A stretch of 64,000 nucleotides of DNA. It comes from Alphaproteobacteria bacterium. GTDB lineage: Bacteria > Pseudomonadota > Alphaproteobacteria > Micropepsales > Micropepsaceae. Shown piece after piece: positions 17,365 through 25,852 of this stretch (positions are counted from its first letter, which is position 1; every line of letters begins with the position of its first letter). Position numbers and translations under genes: made by a program. The notes beneath the pieces are model-generated. The model was not told the origin of the DNA. It was given only the letters and a program-made list of their open reading frames with translations, and searched no databases. The DNA lies in contig WGNU01000009.1 in assembly GCA_016124385.1 (NCBI GenBank), positions 1-64,000 of the forward strand, given 5' to 3'.

Positions 17365-17658
17365 ATGGCGCGGCGCTGCGAACTCACGGGCAAGGGTGTG
17401 CTCGTCGGCAATCACGTGAGCCATGCGAACAACAAGACCAAGCGCCGGTTCCTGCCGAACCTGACGGAGGTCACACTCCCGTCGGACGTGCTGAAGCGCT
17501 CGGTGCGCCTGCGTATCTCCACCCAGGCGCTGCGCACCGTCGATCATCGCGGCGGGCTCGATGCGTTCCTCGCCAAGGCGAAGGAGACGGATCTCTCGCC
17601 CTTCGCGCGCCGGTTGAAGCGCGAGATCGCCAAGGCGAAGACCGCCGCCGCCGGCTGA
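17365..17658 (+). CDS. rpmB: 50S ribosomal protein L28
   Basis: This is a 97-residue ribosomal protein L28. [20 protein letters not shown] and the basic [10 protein letters not shown] segment are the conserved N-terminus, followed by the [19 protein letters not shown] core. The frame is open further upstream, but the conserved start is the ATG at 17365 with GGGAG about ten bases before it. Bacterial L28 is usually 60-100 residues and alphaproteobacterial forms carry this longer C-terminal helix. The retron-like locus lies just upstream on the opposite strand, separated by a terminator; the 180 bases between must contain the rpmB promoter. Confidence 0.95.
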   Translation: MARRCELTGKGVLVGNHVSHANNKTKRRFLPNLTEVTLPSDVLKRSVRLRISTQALRTVDHRGGLDAFLAKAKETDLSPFARRLKREIAKAKTAAAG

Positions 17659-17815
17659 AGGCCGCGCCTTTCTCTCCGCCGTTTACCGTTACCGCGCGGC
17701 GCCCCTTGAAAGCGGGCCTCGCGCATGGCTCCTTTGCGCAAACGGGGCCGGGACCGCGCCGCCTTGAATGAGGACGCGCGTCTTGGCTAGTCTTGGCGGC
17801 GTGGGGGTTATGCCG

Positions 17816-18496
17816 ATGACGCACGAAGCAATCGCCATTCCGCAACGCCGACGCAGACCCGCCGTCGCCGCGTTCTATACGGCCCTGCGCCTCATCCTGC
17901 CGGTGACGGCGCTGATCGCGGCGCTGGCGGCGGCGAATTGGGGCCTGCCGATCCCCTTGCGGGAATTGGATCCGTTCTTTCCGGCCGAGCCGGCGGCGCT
18001 GCGCCCCGGCCAATGGCTCACGCTCGGCCATGCGCTCCTCGCGCTCACGTTCCTGGCCGTCAGCCTCGTCGGGCGGCGCTATGGCGCGCCGATCGCGGTG
18101 GGCCAGGTGCTCGCGACCGCGATCATCGCGGCGGCCGTGGTCGTTGCGGCCGCCGTCGCGCCGATCCCGGCGCTTTCGGCGATCCCGGTGCCGCCCTTGC
18201 GGATGGGCGCGGCGTTCGGCGGCGCGCTCGTGCTCGGGCTGCTCTTCTCCGCGCTTGTCTTTGATTGGACGCGCGGCGTCGTGTGGTGGACGGCGCCGCT
18301 CTATAGCGCGCTGTGGGGCTCGATCGTTTTTTGCTTCGCCTTCTATCCGGCCGCCTATGCGGGGATCGGGGGACCGTGGATCACGCACGCGATCGTCCAT
18401 CTGGGCGTGCTGGTGGCCGGCGCCTTCGCGCTCCTCATTCCCTATTGGATCCTCAGGCCCGTCATTCGCCCGCTCTCGGGCTTCGGCGGGTACTAA
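17816..18496 (+). CDS. Polytopic membrane protein, possibly VUT/YhhQ-like
   Basis: This 226-residue protein has about five or six hydrophobic segments (for example FYTALRLILPVTALIAALAA, ALLALTFLAVSLV, LATAIIAAAVVVAAAV, AFGGALVLGLLFSALVF, and ITHAIVHLGVLVAGAFALLI). The DWTRG motif before the last helices and the positively charged ends resemble the VUT/YhhQ group of queuosine-precursor transporters, but the match is not strong and I would not rely on it. The start was put at the ATG at 17816 because GGGGG lies eight bases upstream; the same frame is open from 17768. It follows rpmB on the same strand by 157 bases. A palindromic repeat follows the gene. Confidence 0.6.
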   Translation: MTHEAIAIPQRRRRPAVAAFYTALRLILPVTALIAALAAANWGLPIPLRELDPFFPAEPAALRPGQWLTLGHALLALTFLAVSLVGRRYGAPIAVGQVLATAIIAAAVVVAAAVAPIPALSAIPVPPLRMGAAFGGALVLGLLFSALVFDWTRGVVWWTAPLYSALWGSIVFCFAFYPAAYAGIGGPWITHAIVHLGVLVAGAFALLIPYWILRPVIRPLSGFGGY

Positions 18497-18520
18497 GCGG
18501 GGCCGAGACCCTTTCGCCTT

Positions 18521-18609
18521 GTCATGCTCCGCGCAGGCGGAGCATCCACGCCTTCTTCTTTGGCTTTGATCGTTCAGCAATCCGTGGGTGGTCCGCCTTC
18601 GCGGACCAC
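18521..18609. repeat. Interspersed palindromic repeat with two hairpins
   Basis: TGCTCCGC-GCAG-GCGGAGCA (18525-18544) and GTGGTCCGC-CTTC-GCGGACCAC (18588-18609) are perfect palindromes with 4-nt loops, flanked by the phrases GTCATGC and GCATCCACGCC. This arrangement is typical of repeats scattered between convergent genes in alphaproteobacterial genomes. Confidence 0.65.
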
Positions 18610-18623
18610 GACACGATTTCTAT

Positions 18624-19646
18624 TCACGGCTCCTTCAGCGCGAACATTAGTAGCATCGTGCGCTGGATGGGCGTGTTGAAATTATCGTCCGCGATCAGAT
18701 AGATCAGCGTCTCGCCGGCCTTGCCCTCGCGCACGGCGAGGCCTTCCATGTTGTCGATGCTGTAGCTCATGGCGAGATTGGCGAGCACCGGCCCGTCGAG
18801 CACGGCGCCGGGCGCGATCGTGTCGCGCGCGATGCGGCGCAGCTGCATGCCGACGCCCGCCATCGGCGAGAAGCGCCGCTCGACGACGAGGAGATCGCCG
18901 CTCGGCAGAAGCGCCGCGTCGGTCGGCGCGAAGGGCTCGATGCGACGCGTGGCGAGCGTCTCGGTCTGCGGCTCCTCGTCGTCCACAGGCGGCGTGACGA
19001 GCCAGGCGCGGGTGTTGCCGGCTTCATCGAGCGCGTCTTCCGAGATTGCAAGGAAGCGGCCGTCCGGAAACCGCACGAGGCTTTCGATGCCGCCATTGCC
19101 GGGCTGGCCAACGAAGGCGGTGGGCAGCAGCGTCTCGGCAGGGCGGGCGGAAAATCCTTCTTCCGCGAAATCATAGAGCGCGATGCGGTGGCGCTGCTCG
19201 AAGGCGAGGGCGACTTTCGAGAAATCGCCGGGCTCGCCCGACCAGGTGAGCGCCTCCGCGTCGTAGTCGCGGTTCCAGCGATTGGCTTGGCCGTTCTCGC
19301 TCCAGAGGAGCGCCGTCTCGGCATGCGTCACGTCGCTCAGGCGGCCGTGGAGATAGGTGAGATCGGCTTTCAGCCAATAGCCGCGATCCGACACCGTGAG
19401 GAGGCTGGAGCCATCGGGCGCGACGAGCAGGCCCGAATAGCCGCCGAAGCGGGCATCGGGGGAACTCAGCACCAGACCGCCGCGATACTCGAGCGCGCCA
19501 ACATCGTCCGTATCGGGATCGTTTGGCGCGATCGGCACCGAGACCGCCGACACCGATATCGGCCCGTCGGGCAAATCGGGCTCGGCCGCGCAGGCGGCCG
19601 TGCCCAAGGCGAGCAAAAAAACCGCGATCGAGAGGCTATTGGGCAT
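18624..19646 (-). CDS. Esterase-like activity of phytase family protein, exported
   Basis: The 340-residue protein starts with a signal peptide ending in LGTAACAAEP, where Cys20 could be a lipidation site although the lipobox is not ideal. The rest is a beta-propeller of the phytase-like family, with the strand motifs GGYSGLLVAPDGSSLLTVSDRG, NGGIESLVRFPDGRFLAISED, and YSIDNMEGLAVREG. Acidic loop residues in these strands would bind metal ions. A role in phosphate ester hydrolysis is suggested by the family name only. The ATG at 19646 is preferred over one five codons upstream because it begins the signal peptide. It lies 29 bases downstream of cobT on the same strand and is probably cotranscribed with it. 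Confidence 0.8.
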   Translation of the reverse strand: MPNSLSIAVFLLALGTAACAAEPDLPDGPISVSAVSVPIAPNDPDTDDVGALEYRGGLVLSSPDARFGGYSGLLVAPDGSSLLTVSDRGYWLKADLTYLHGRLSDVTHAETALLWSENGQANRWNRDYDAEALTWSGEPGDFSKVALAFEQRHRIALYDFAEEGFSARPAETLLPTAFVGQPGNGGIESLVRFPDGRFLAISEDALDEAGNTRAWLVTPPVDDEEPQTETLATRRIEPFAPTDAALLPSGDLLVVERRFSPMAGVGMQLRRIARDTIAPGAVLDGPVLANLAMSYSIDNMEGLAVREGKAGETLIYLIADDNFNTPIQRTMLLMFALKEP

Positions 19647-19675
19647 CCACCGCGACTCCAAAAAAATCGGATTGA

Positions 19676-21619
19676 TCAGACGCTCACCTTGCGGCCAGTG
19701 GTCACGCGTTCGCGTCTGGCGCCCGGGCGGGCGAGCAGGCTTGCGCCGCGCGGGTCCGCGCGCTTCTGCACCGCGATCTGTCGATCGGCGGGCGATTCCT
19801 CGTCGAACAATTCGGCGAGCTTTTCCGTCATTGCGCCGCCCAGCTGCTCGGCATCGACGATCGTCACCGCGCGGCGATAATAGCGCGTGACGTCGTGGCC
19901 GATGCCGATGGCGATCAGTTCGACCGAGGAGCGCGTTTCGATTTCCTCGATCACTTGGCGCAGATGGCGCTCCAAATAATTGCCCGCGTTGACGGAGAGC
20001 GTTGAGTCATCGACCGGCGCGCCGTCGGAGATGACCATCAGGATGCGGCGCTGCTCGGGCCGCGCCATCAGGCGCTGATGCGCCCAGATGAGCGCCTCGC
20101 CGTCGATGTTCTCCTTCAGGAGACCCTCGCGCATCATGAGGCCAAGATTGCGGCGCGCGCGGCGCCAGGGCGCCTCGGCGGGCTTGTAGATGATGTGGCG
20201 CAAATCGTTGAGGCGGCCGGGCTGGGGCGGCTTGCCGTCTGCCAGCCAGCGCTCGCGCGACTGGCCGCCCTTCCAGGCCTTGGTCGTGAAGCCCAGGATC
20301 TCGACCTTGACGCTGCACCGCTCGAGCGTGCGCGCGAGGATGTCGGCGCACATCGCCGCGACCGTGATCGGGCGGCCGCGCATGGAGCCCGAATTGTCGA
20401 GGAGGAGCGTGACGACCGTATCGCGGAAGGTCGTGTCCTTCTCGATCTTGTAGCTCAAGGGGTTCGTCGGATCGATGACGACGCGGGCGAGGCGCGCCGC
20501 GTCGAGCATGCCTTCCTCGAGATCGAATTCCCAGGTGCGGTTTTGCTTCGCTTGCAGGCGCCGCTGCAGGCGATTGGCGAGCCGCGAGACGACGCCTTGC
20601 AGCGATTGGAGCTGCTGATCGAGATAGGCGCGCAGGCGCGTCAGCTCCTCGGTGTCGCAGAGCTCCTCGGCCTCGATCGTCTCGTCGTAGGCGCCGGTGA
20701 AGACGCGGTAGCTCGGCTCGTTCCAGCGATCGCCGTTGCGCGGATCCGGGCGGAAAGGCTGCGTGCCGTCGGTCAGGTCTTCGGAATCCTCGCCGGTCGT
20801 CTGATCGTCCGCGTCGATCTCGACGGCCTGCTCGTCGCCCTCCTGCGCCTCGGTCTCGGAGAATTCGATCTCCTCGGAGGATGCCCCTTCTGCCTCGCGC
20901 GCCTCGCCGGATTCGGATTGCTGATCCTGGCTTTCGCTCTCGGATTGATCGTCGGAATCCTCGCTGTCGTCGTCCGGGGATTCACCCAGCTCATCGCCCA
21001 TGTCGAGGTCGCGGATGATCGCGCGCGTCACCTTCGCGAAGGCCTGCTGATCCTTGATCGCATCGCTCAACCGGTCGAGATCGGCGCCGGCCTTCTCCTC
21101 GATCCAGGGGCGCCAGAGCTCGACGAGACGCTCCGCGCTCGCGGGCACGGGGCGGCCAGTCAGCTTTTCGCGCACGAGGAGCGCGACGGCCTCGGCGATC
21201 GGCGCCTCGGAGCGGTCCTTCAACCGCTCATAGCCTCTGGTCGCGCAACGCGCTTCCAGCGAAGCAGTGAGATTGTCGCCCATGCCCTTCATCGCGTTCG
21301 CGCCGATCGCCTCGACGCGCGCGGTCTCGGCCGCCTCGAAGACTCCGCGCGCGGCCGCGCCCTCGGGCAGCAAATCGCGGTGGGTCTTCTCGTTGTGGAA
21401 GGCGAGCTTCAGCGCATAGGCATCGGCCTGGCCGCGGATCTGCGCAATCTCCTTGGCCGGCAGGTCGCGGCTGGGCAATGGCAAGCGCGCCTTGTGACCG
21501 CGCAGGGCCGGAGGCTCGGCGCCATAGGAGACTTCCAGCTCTGGGTCTTCCGCAATGGAGCGCGTCGCGGTGCCAAGGGCCCGCTTGAAGCGTTCCACCG
21601 GTGTCTCGGGTTTGGTCAC
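19676..21619 (-). CDS. cobT: Cobaltochelatase subunit CobT
   Basis: This 647-residue protein is the large accessory subunit of the aerobic ATP-dependent cobaltochelatase, which inserts cobalt into hydrogenobyrinate diamide during B12 synthesis with CobN and CobS. The N-terminal region is helical. A long acidic stretch at about 215-280 ([15 protein letters not shown], then [15 protein letters not shown]) precedes the C-terminal von Willebrand A domain with the MIDAS motif DNSGSMRG near 405. Start and end match the family length. cobS follows upstream by 13 bases on the same strand, and the phytase-like gene follows downstream. No cobN is in the window. Confidence 0.95.
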   Translation of the reverse strand: MTKPETPVERFKRALGTATRSIAEDPELEVSYGAEPPALRGHKARLPLPSRDLPAKEIAQIRGQADAYALKLAFHNEKTHRDLLPEGAAARGVFEAAETARVEAIGANAMKGMGDNLTASLEARCATRGYERLKDRSEAPIAEAVALLVREKLTGRPVPASAERLVELWRPWIEEKAGADLDRLSDAIKDQQAFAKVTRAIIRDLDMGDELGESPDDDSEDSDDQSESESQDQQSESGEAREAEGASSEEIEFSETEAQEGDEQAVEIDADDQTTGEDSEDLTDGTQPFRPDPRNGDRWNEPSYRVFTGAYDETIEAEELCDTEELTRLRAYLDQQLQSLQGVVSRLANRLQRRLQAKQNRTWEFDLEEGMLDAARLARVVIDPTNPLSYKIEKDTTFRDTVVTLLLDNSGSMRGRPITVAAMCADILARTLERCSVKVEILGFTTKAWKGGQSRERWLADGKPPQPGRLNDLRHIIYKPAEAPWRRARRNLGLMMREGLLKENIDGEALIWAHQRLMARPEQRRILMVISDGAPVDDSTLSVNAGNYLERHLRQVIEEIETRSSVELIAIGIGHDVTRYYRRAVTIVDAEQLGGAMTEKLAELFDEESPADRQIAVQKRADPRGASLLARPGARRERVTTGRKVSV

Positions 21620-21632
21620 TCGCCGACTACCT

Positions 21633-22625
21633 TCAGGCCACCATCACCTTGGCGGCGCTTTCGGGAAGCTCCTCGCCGAAGCAGCGCTGATAGAACTCGG
21701 CGACCGTCGGGCGCTCCAGCTCGTCGCATTTATTGAGGAACGTCACGCGGAAGCCGAAGCCGACATCGCCGAAGATCTCCGCGTTCTCCGCCCAGGTAAT
21801 GACGGTGCGCGGGGACATGACGGTCGAGATGTCGCCGTTGACGAAGGCCGCGCGCGTCAGATCGGCGACGCGGACCATGGCGGCGATCTTCTTCTTGCCC
21901 TCGGGCGTCGCGTAGGTGGGCGACTTGGCGAGCACGATGTCGACCTCCTTCTCGTGCGGCAGATAGTTGAGCGCCGTCACGATCGACCAGCGGTCCATCT
22001 GGCCCTGATTGATCTGCTGCGTGCCGTGATAGAGGCCGGTCGTATCGCCAAGGCCAATCGTGTTCGTCGTCGAGAAGAGCCGGAAGAAGGGATGCGCGCG
22101 CAGCACCTTGTTCTGGTCGAGCAGCGTCAGCTTGCCCGATTGCTCGAGCACGCGCTGGATGACGAACATCACGTCCGGGCGGCCGGCGTCGTATTCGTCG
22201 AACACGAGCGCGACCGGGCGCTGCAGCGCCCAGGGGAGAATCCCTTCGCGGAATTCGGTGATCTGCTGACCTTCCTTCAGGACGATCGCGTCCTTGCCGA
22301 TGAGGTCGATGCGCGAAATGTGGCTGTCGAGGTTGACGCGCACGCACGGCCAGTTGAGGCGCGCGGCGACCTGCTCGATATGCGTCGATTTGCCGGTGCC
22401 GTGATAGCCCTGGATCATCACGCGGCGGTTGAAGGCAAAGCCCGCGAGAATGGCGAGCGTCGTCTCGCGGTCGAAGCGATAGGCCTCATCGCGGTCCGGC
22501 ACGTATTCGTTCGGCTTGGCAAAGGCCGGCACCTTGAGCGTCGTCTCAATACCGAAAACCTCGCGCGCGTCGATCATCAATTCCGGCACGCCCGGATCGG
22601 TGTCGCCCTTCATCGCCTCTGTCAT
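21633..22625 (-). CDS. cobS: Cobaltochelatase subunit CobS (AAA+ ATPase)
   Basis: This 330-residue AAA+ ATPase is the motor of aerobic cobaltochelatase and pairs with CobT. The Walker A motif GYHGTGKS is at 73-80 and Walker B VFDEYD at 141-146, followed by the sensor TTNTIG. The N-terminus ([20 protein letters not shown]) is the usual CobS start. The gene is the first of a cobS-cobT-phytase-like operon, lying 13 bases before cobT. A J-domain protein gene lies 96 bases upstream on the same strand, as in many alphaproteobacteria. Together with scpA and meaB it indicates that the organism makes or completes B12 itself. Confidence 0.96.
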   Translation of the reverse strand: MTEAMKGDTDPGVPELMIDAREVFGIETTLKVPAFAKPNEYVPDRDEAYRFDRETTLAILAGFAFNRRVMIQGYHGTGKSTHIEQVAARLNWPCVRVNLDSHISRIDLIGKDAIVLKEGQQITEFREGILPWALQRPVALVFDEYDAGRPDVMFVIQRVLEQSGKLTLLDQNKVLRAHPFFRLFSTTNTIGLGDTTGLYHGTQQINQGQMDRWSIVTALNYLPHEKEVDIVLAKSPTYATPEGKKKIAAMVRVADLTRAAFVNGDISTVMSPRTVITWAENAEIFGDVGFGFRVTFLNKCDELERPTVAEFYQRCFGEELPESAAKVMVA

Positions 22626-22721
22626 TGTCGTTCTTGCTTTCCGTCCGTTGCATAGCCGCCGCCGATGATAGGCGTCGGGCGGGCAACAAGACGATGCTCG
22701 CGGGGAGGCGCGGGCGCGTCC

Positions 22722-23336
22722 CTAACGAAGACCGCTGGATTTGAGGATGCCGTAAGCCGCGATAACGCGTTGCAGGCGTTCCTCCGCCCCCCTGTCGCCT
22801 CCATTGACGTCGGGATGGTAGCGCTTCACGAGTTCCTTATACCGCGCCTTGATCTCGTTCAAGCTCGGCTGGCCCTCCAGACCCAGGACGGCGAGGCTAT
22901 CTTCCTGCAATTTCGTGAGTTTCCGTTCCGTCACCTCGGGGCGGGTATGCGCGCGATAGCCGCTCGGCCCGTCGTCCAACAAGGTGAAGACGTCGTGGAT
23001 CATGCCCTCGAGGGAGGCGGTCGCCTGGGCCGGGCGCGCGTGGCGATCGCCCAGGCCCCAGGTCGGGCGGTGGCCGGTCAGCGCGGCCTTCTGGTAGTTC
23101 CAGATCTCGGCATCGCTCATGCCGGCGAAATAATTCCAGGACTGATTGTACTCGCGCACATGGTCGAGGCAGAACCAGCGGTACTGGCCGAGCGCCATGC
23201 GGCTCTTGGGCGCGCGATGGGGCGCGGGGGCGCCACAGCCCGGCGCCTCGCAGGTGTGCTCGGGACGCAGTTCTTCCACCCGCAGCTTGGCGGTGAAATC
23301 GAACTGGCGTTCCTTCGTGCGCATGCGTTCAGCCAT
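22722..23336 (-). CDS. J-domain protein (DnaJ-like) next to cobS
   Basis: This 204-residue protein has its J-domain at the C-terminus, at about 145-204, with the HPD motif at 174-176 (RYHPDVNGGDR) that stimulates DnaK ATPase. The N-terminal half is family specific and holds a C-x-C-like CEAPGCGAPAPHRAP and WFCLDHVREYN, which may bind zinc. This architecture is common beside cobS in alphaproteobacteria. Its client is unknown; assembly of the cobaltochelatase is a possible role, from neighbourhood only. The start may also be the ATG four codons downstream. Confidence 0.88.
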   Translation of the reverse strand: MAERMRTKERQFDFTAKLRVEELRPEHTCEAPGCGAPAPHRAPKSRMALGQYRWFCLDHVREYNQSWNYFAGMSDAEIWNYQKAALTGHRPTWGLGDRHARPAQATASLEGMIHDVFTLLDDGPSGYRAHTRPEVTERKLTKLQEDSLAVLGLEGQPSLNEIKARYKELVKRYHPDVNGGDRGAEERLQRVIAAYGILKSSGLR

Positions 23337-23422
23337 GCTTCAAGTATGGGGATCGCCGCTTAACAAGACAAGAAACGCTCCTTGCTTGACAGCGCGCAAA
23401 AGTGATGGAGGCTTGTTCTTTC

Positions 23423-23695
23423 ATGAGCATTCGCGCGCGCATCGAGACGAAGCTGACCGAGGCGTTTCAGCCGCAGGCGCTCGAAATCATCGATGAGAGT
23501 GAACGCCACCAAGGCCACGCCGGGCACAGCCCCGGCGGGGAGACGCATTTCCGGGTACGCATCGTCTCGCCGCGTTTCGAAGGGATGAGCCGGCTCGCGC
23601 GGCAACGGCTGGTCTATCAAATTCTCGATGCGGAATTGAAGGAGCGGGTGCACGCGCTCTCGCTGCACGCGTCCGCGCCGGCCGAGGTGGCCTAG
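23423..23695 (+). CDS. bolA: BolA family protein
   Basis: This is a 90-residue BolA-like protein with the class fold: IRARIETKLTEAFQPQALEI at the start, then the conserved (E/D)ESERHxGH strand, HFRVRIVSPRFEG and the helix SRLARQRLVYQIL. BolA proteins work with monothiol glutaredoxins in iron-sulfur cluster handling and in control of cell shape. The ATG at 23423 is preferred; earlier in-frame starts exist at 23402 and 23405. It is divergent from the J-domain gene. Confidence 0.93.
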   Translation: MSIRARIETKLTEAFQPQALEIIDESERHQGHAGHSPGGETHFRVRIVSPRFEGMSRLARQRLVYQILDAELKERVHALSLHASAPAEVA

Positions 23696-23718
23696 TCCCC
23701 TTTTTATCCCCGCGTTTG

Positions 23719-23756
23719 ACGGCGCGTGCCGCCGCGGCGCGCCGTTTGCGATTTTT
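23719..23756 (+). terminator. Terminator after bolA
   Basis: ACGGCGCG and CGCGCCGT form an 8-bp stem around an 11-nt loop, followed within seven bases by ATTTTT. It lies 23 bases after the bolA stop codon; the 120 bases that remain before aroB show nothing else. Confidence 0.55.
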
Positions 23757-23875
23757 CTTATCCGAACGTTATCCCCGAGCTCCCCGGAGCGCTTAGATTC
23801 AGCGGGATGGTCACAGGAGACGAAGCGGCGGGTGAAAAACGCAATCGCAAAACGAAAAACGACAAACGAATGGCG

Positions 23876-24988
23876 CTAGCGCGCGGCCAGAACCGCAACC
23901 AACGCGTCCATCGGCACGTCCTGCGTGATAAACGCCTCGCCGATGCCGCGCGCCAGGATGAAGGTGAGCTTGCCGCCCGCGACCTTCTTGTCGTGCGCCA
24001 TGTGCGCGATGAGGCGCTGCGGATCGGCGGTCAGGCCCTCGATGTCGGCGATGGCGGCCTTGAGGCCCAGCGCGCGGAAATGCGCGCGGACCCGCGCGGC
24101 ATCGTTCGGCGAGCACAGGCCCAGGCGCGCCGACAGATCGAACGCGAGCGCGCAGCCGATCGCGACGCTCTCGCCGTGCAGCAGCTGCGCGGAATAGCCG
24201 GTCTCGGCCTCCAGCGCATGCCCGAAGGTGTGGCCGAGATTGAGGAGCGCGCGGACGCCCCCCTCGCGCTCGTCCCTGGCGACGATGTGCGCCTTCATCT
24301 CGCAGCTGTGCTTGATCGCGTAGGCGAGGGCGGCGGGATCGCGCGCCAACACCTTTTTGCCGTTCGTCTCGCACCAGGCAAAGAATTCCGCATCGCCCAG
24401 AAGGCCGTATTTGGCGATCTCGGCATAGCCGGCATGCATTTCGCGCTCGGGCAGGGTTGCGAGCACGCCAGTGTCGGCAAGGACGAGGCGCGGCTGATAG
24501 AAGAGGCCGATCATGTTCTTGCCGGCTGTCGCGTTGATCGCCGTCTTTCCGCCGACGGAGGAATCGACCTGCGCGAGCAAGGTCGTCGGGATCTGGACGA
24601 AATCGATGCCGCGCTTGAGGATCCCGGCCGCGAAGCCTGCCAAATCGCCGATCACGCCGCCGCCGAGCGCGACAATCATGTCGCCGCGTTCGAGTTCGGC
24701 GGCCAGCAGCGCCTCGCTCAGCCGTTCCAATCCCGCAAAGCTCTTCGTGCCCTCGCCGGGCGGAAGCGCGATCGTCGTCGCGGCGATCGTCGCGCGCGCG
24801 AAACTTTCAGCGAGCATCGGCGCGTAGTGGCGGGCAACGGTCTCGTCCGTCACGATGGCGGCTTTGCCGCGCTTCAAGAGCGGGGCGATGCGCACGCCCG
24901 CCTCTGCAAGCAGGCCCGGGCCGATCAGGATCTCGTAGGCGCGGTCGCCGAGCGCGACGGGCACGGTTTCAATCTTCTTCCCGCTCAC
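23876..24988 (-). CDS. aroB: 3-Dehydroquinate synthase
   Basis: This 370-residue NAD- and metal-dependent enzyme converts DAHP to 3-dehydroquinate, step two of the shikimate pathway. The NAD-binding [13 protein letters not shown] loop is at about 105-117, followed by [20 protein letters not shown] (active-site Lys and Ser), the metal-binding Glu of GYAEIAKYG and the histidines of [12 protein letters not shown] and LLHGESVA. Its start overlaps the stop codon of aroK by four bases, giving the usual aroK-aroB operon in this group. Confidence 0.97.
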   Translation of the reverse strand: MSGKKIETVPVALGDRAYEILIGPGLLAEAGVRIAPLLKRGKAAIVTDETVARHYAPMLAESFARATIAATTIALPPGEGTKSFAGLERLSEALLAAELERGDMIVALGGGVIGDLAGFAAGILKRGIDFVQIPTTLLAQVDSSVGGKTAINATAGKNMIGLFYQPRLVLADTGVLATLPEREMHAGYAEIAKYGLLGDAEFFAWCETNGKKVLARDPAALAYAIKHSCEMKAHIVARDEREGGVRALLNLGHTFGHALEAETGYSAQLLHGESVAIGCALAFDLSARLGLCSPNDAARVRAHFRALGLKAAIADIEGLTADPQRLIAHMAHDKKVAGGKLTFILARGIGEAFITQDVPMDALVAVLAAR

Positions 24989-25557
24989 GGCGCGTCCTTT
25001 GCGATGAAACTCTCCAGCGCGCCCAGAACCTGGCGGACGACCTGATCATGCGGGCCGTCGATGCTTTCGATCGTGATGTCGGCCTCCGCGTAGAGCGGAT
25101 AGCGCTCGCGCATCAGCCGCTCCATCGTCTCGCGCGGATTGCCCTTGGCGAGGAGCGGGCGCGTGTTTCGGCGCGAGACGCGGGCCATCAGCACGTCCAG
25201 GTCGGCGCGCAGCCAGACCGAGACCGCCTTGGCGCGGATGAGCGCGCGCGTCTCGGCATCCATGAAGGCGCCGCCACCGGTCGCGAGCACGTGGCGCGGC
25301 CCGTCCAGCAGGCGGGCGATCACCCGCCGCTCGCCCGCGCGAAAGGCGGGTTCGCCGTATTTCTCGAAGAATTCGCTGACGCTGCAGCCCGCCGCCGTCT
25401 CGATTTCGACGTCGGCGTCGTGAAACGGCAGCCCCAGCGCGCTCGCCAGGCGGCGGCCGATCGTCGACTTGCCGCTGCCCATCAGGCCGACAAGCACGAT
25501 CGAGCGCTCCCGCGCGGGGAGCGGCCCTTCGCTCAAGCTGGCCGGCGTTGCACTCAT
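24985..25557 (-). CDS. aroK: Shikimate kinase
   Basis: This 190-residue kinase phosphorylates shikimate with ATP. The P-loop GLMGSGKS lies at 24-31, followed by the substrate-binding HDADVEIE with Asp residues, the FRAGERRVI segment with its conserved Arg, and the GGGAF loop. The lid with the RNTRPLL motif is complete. It is the first gene of the aroK-aroB operon. The xerD-associated genes lie divergent on its other side. Confidence 0.97.
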   Translation of the reverse strand: MSATPASLSEGPLPARERSIVLVGLMGSGKSTIGRRLASALGLPFHDADVEIETAAGCSVSEFFEKYGEPAFRAGERRVIARLLDGPRHVLATGGGAFMDAETRALIRAKAVSVWLRADLDVLMARVSRRNTRPLLAKGNPRETMERLMRERYPLYAEADITIESIDGPHDQVVRQVLGALESFIAKDAP

Positions 25558-25714
25558 GGTTCGCGTTTTCTTAAGAGCCCATCACTTAAACGATCTCCTA
25601 ACCCAGACGCTGGGGTTGGGCCAAGCGGGCCTGCCGCCGTGTCTAGGCGCGAACCCATTTTGGCCTTAATTCTGCGGCGAGATTCGTCACTGCGTCGCAA
25701 ACAGGGGGACAACC

Positions 25715-25852
25715 ATGGCCGGCCGAGTGGCCCTTGCAATCGGCGTGCTGATCCTCGCGGGTATCGGTGCGCTCGTTTACATCACCGAGACAACCGAGCG
25801 TCCGACGACCACGATCGAGCAAACCATTCCCGATGAGACGTTTCCGCGTTAG
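25715..25852 (+). CDS. 45-residue single-span membrane peptide
   Basis: The ATG at 25715 has a strong CAGGGGGA binding site seven bases upstream. The peptide has a hydrophobic segment right after the start (VALAIGVLILAGIGALVYI) and a short Thr/Glu-rich tail ending in FPR. Its last 20 bases overlap the start of the next gene in another frame, so translation of the two is probably coupled. I do not recognise a family. It lies directly upstream of an exported protein and xerD, so the three may be one operon. Confidence 0.6.
   Translation: MAGRVALAIGVLILAGIGALVYITETTERPTTTIEQTIPDETFPR

Noticed and set aside
17471..18580. A 369-codon Arg-rich minus-strand frame across rpmB and the membrane protein gene.
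   Set aside because: It is low complexity, overlaps a ribosomal protein gene and lacks any recognisable domain.
20078..21736. A 552-codon open frame on the plus strand opposite cobT.
   Set aside because: It mirrors the codon structure of cobT, has no family motif and no RBS; such frames are common in high-G+C DNA.
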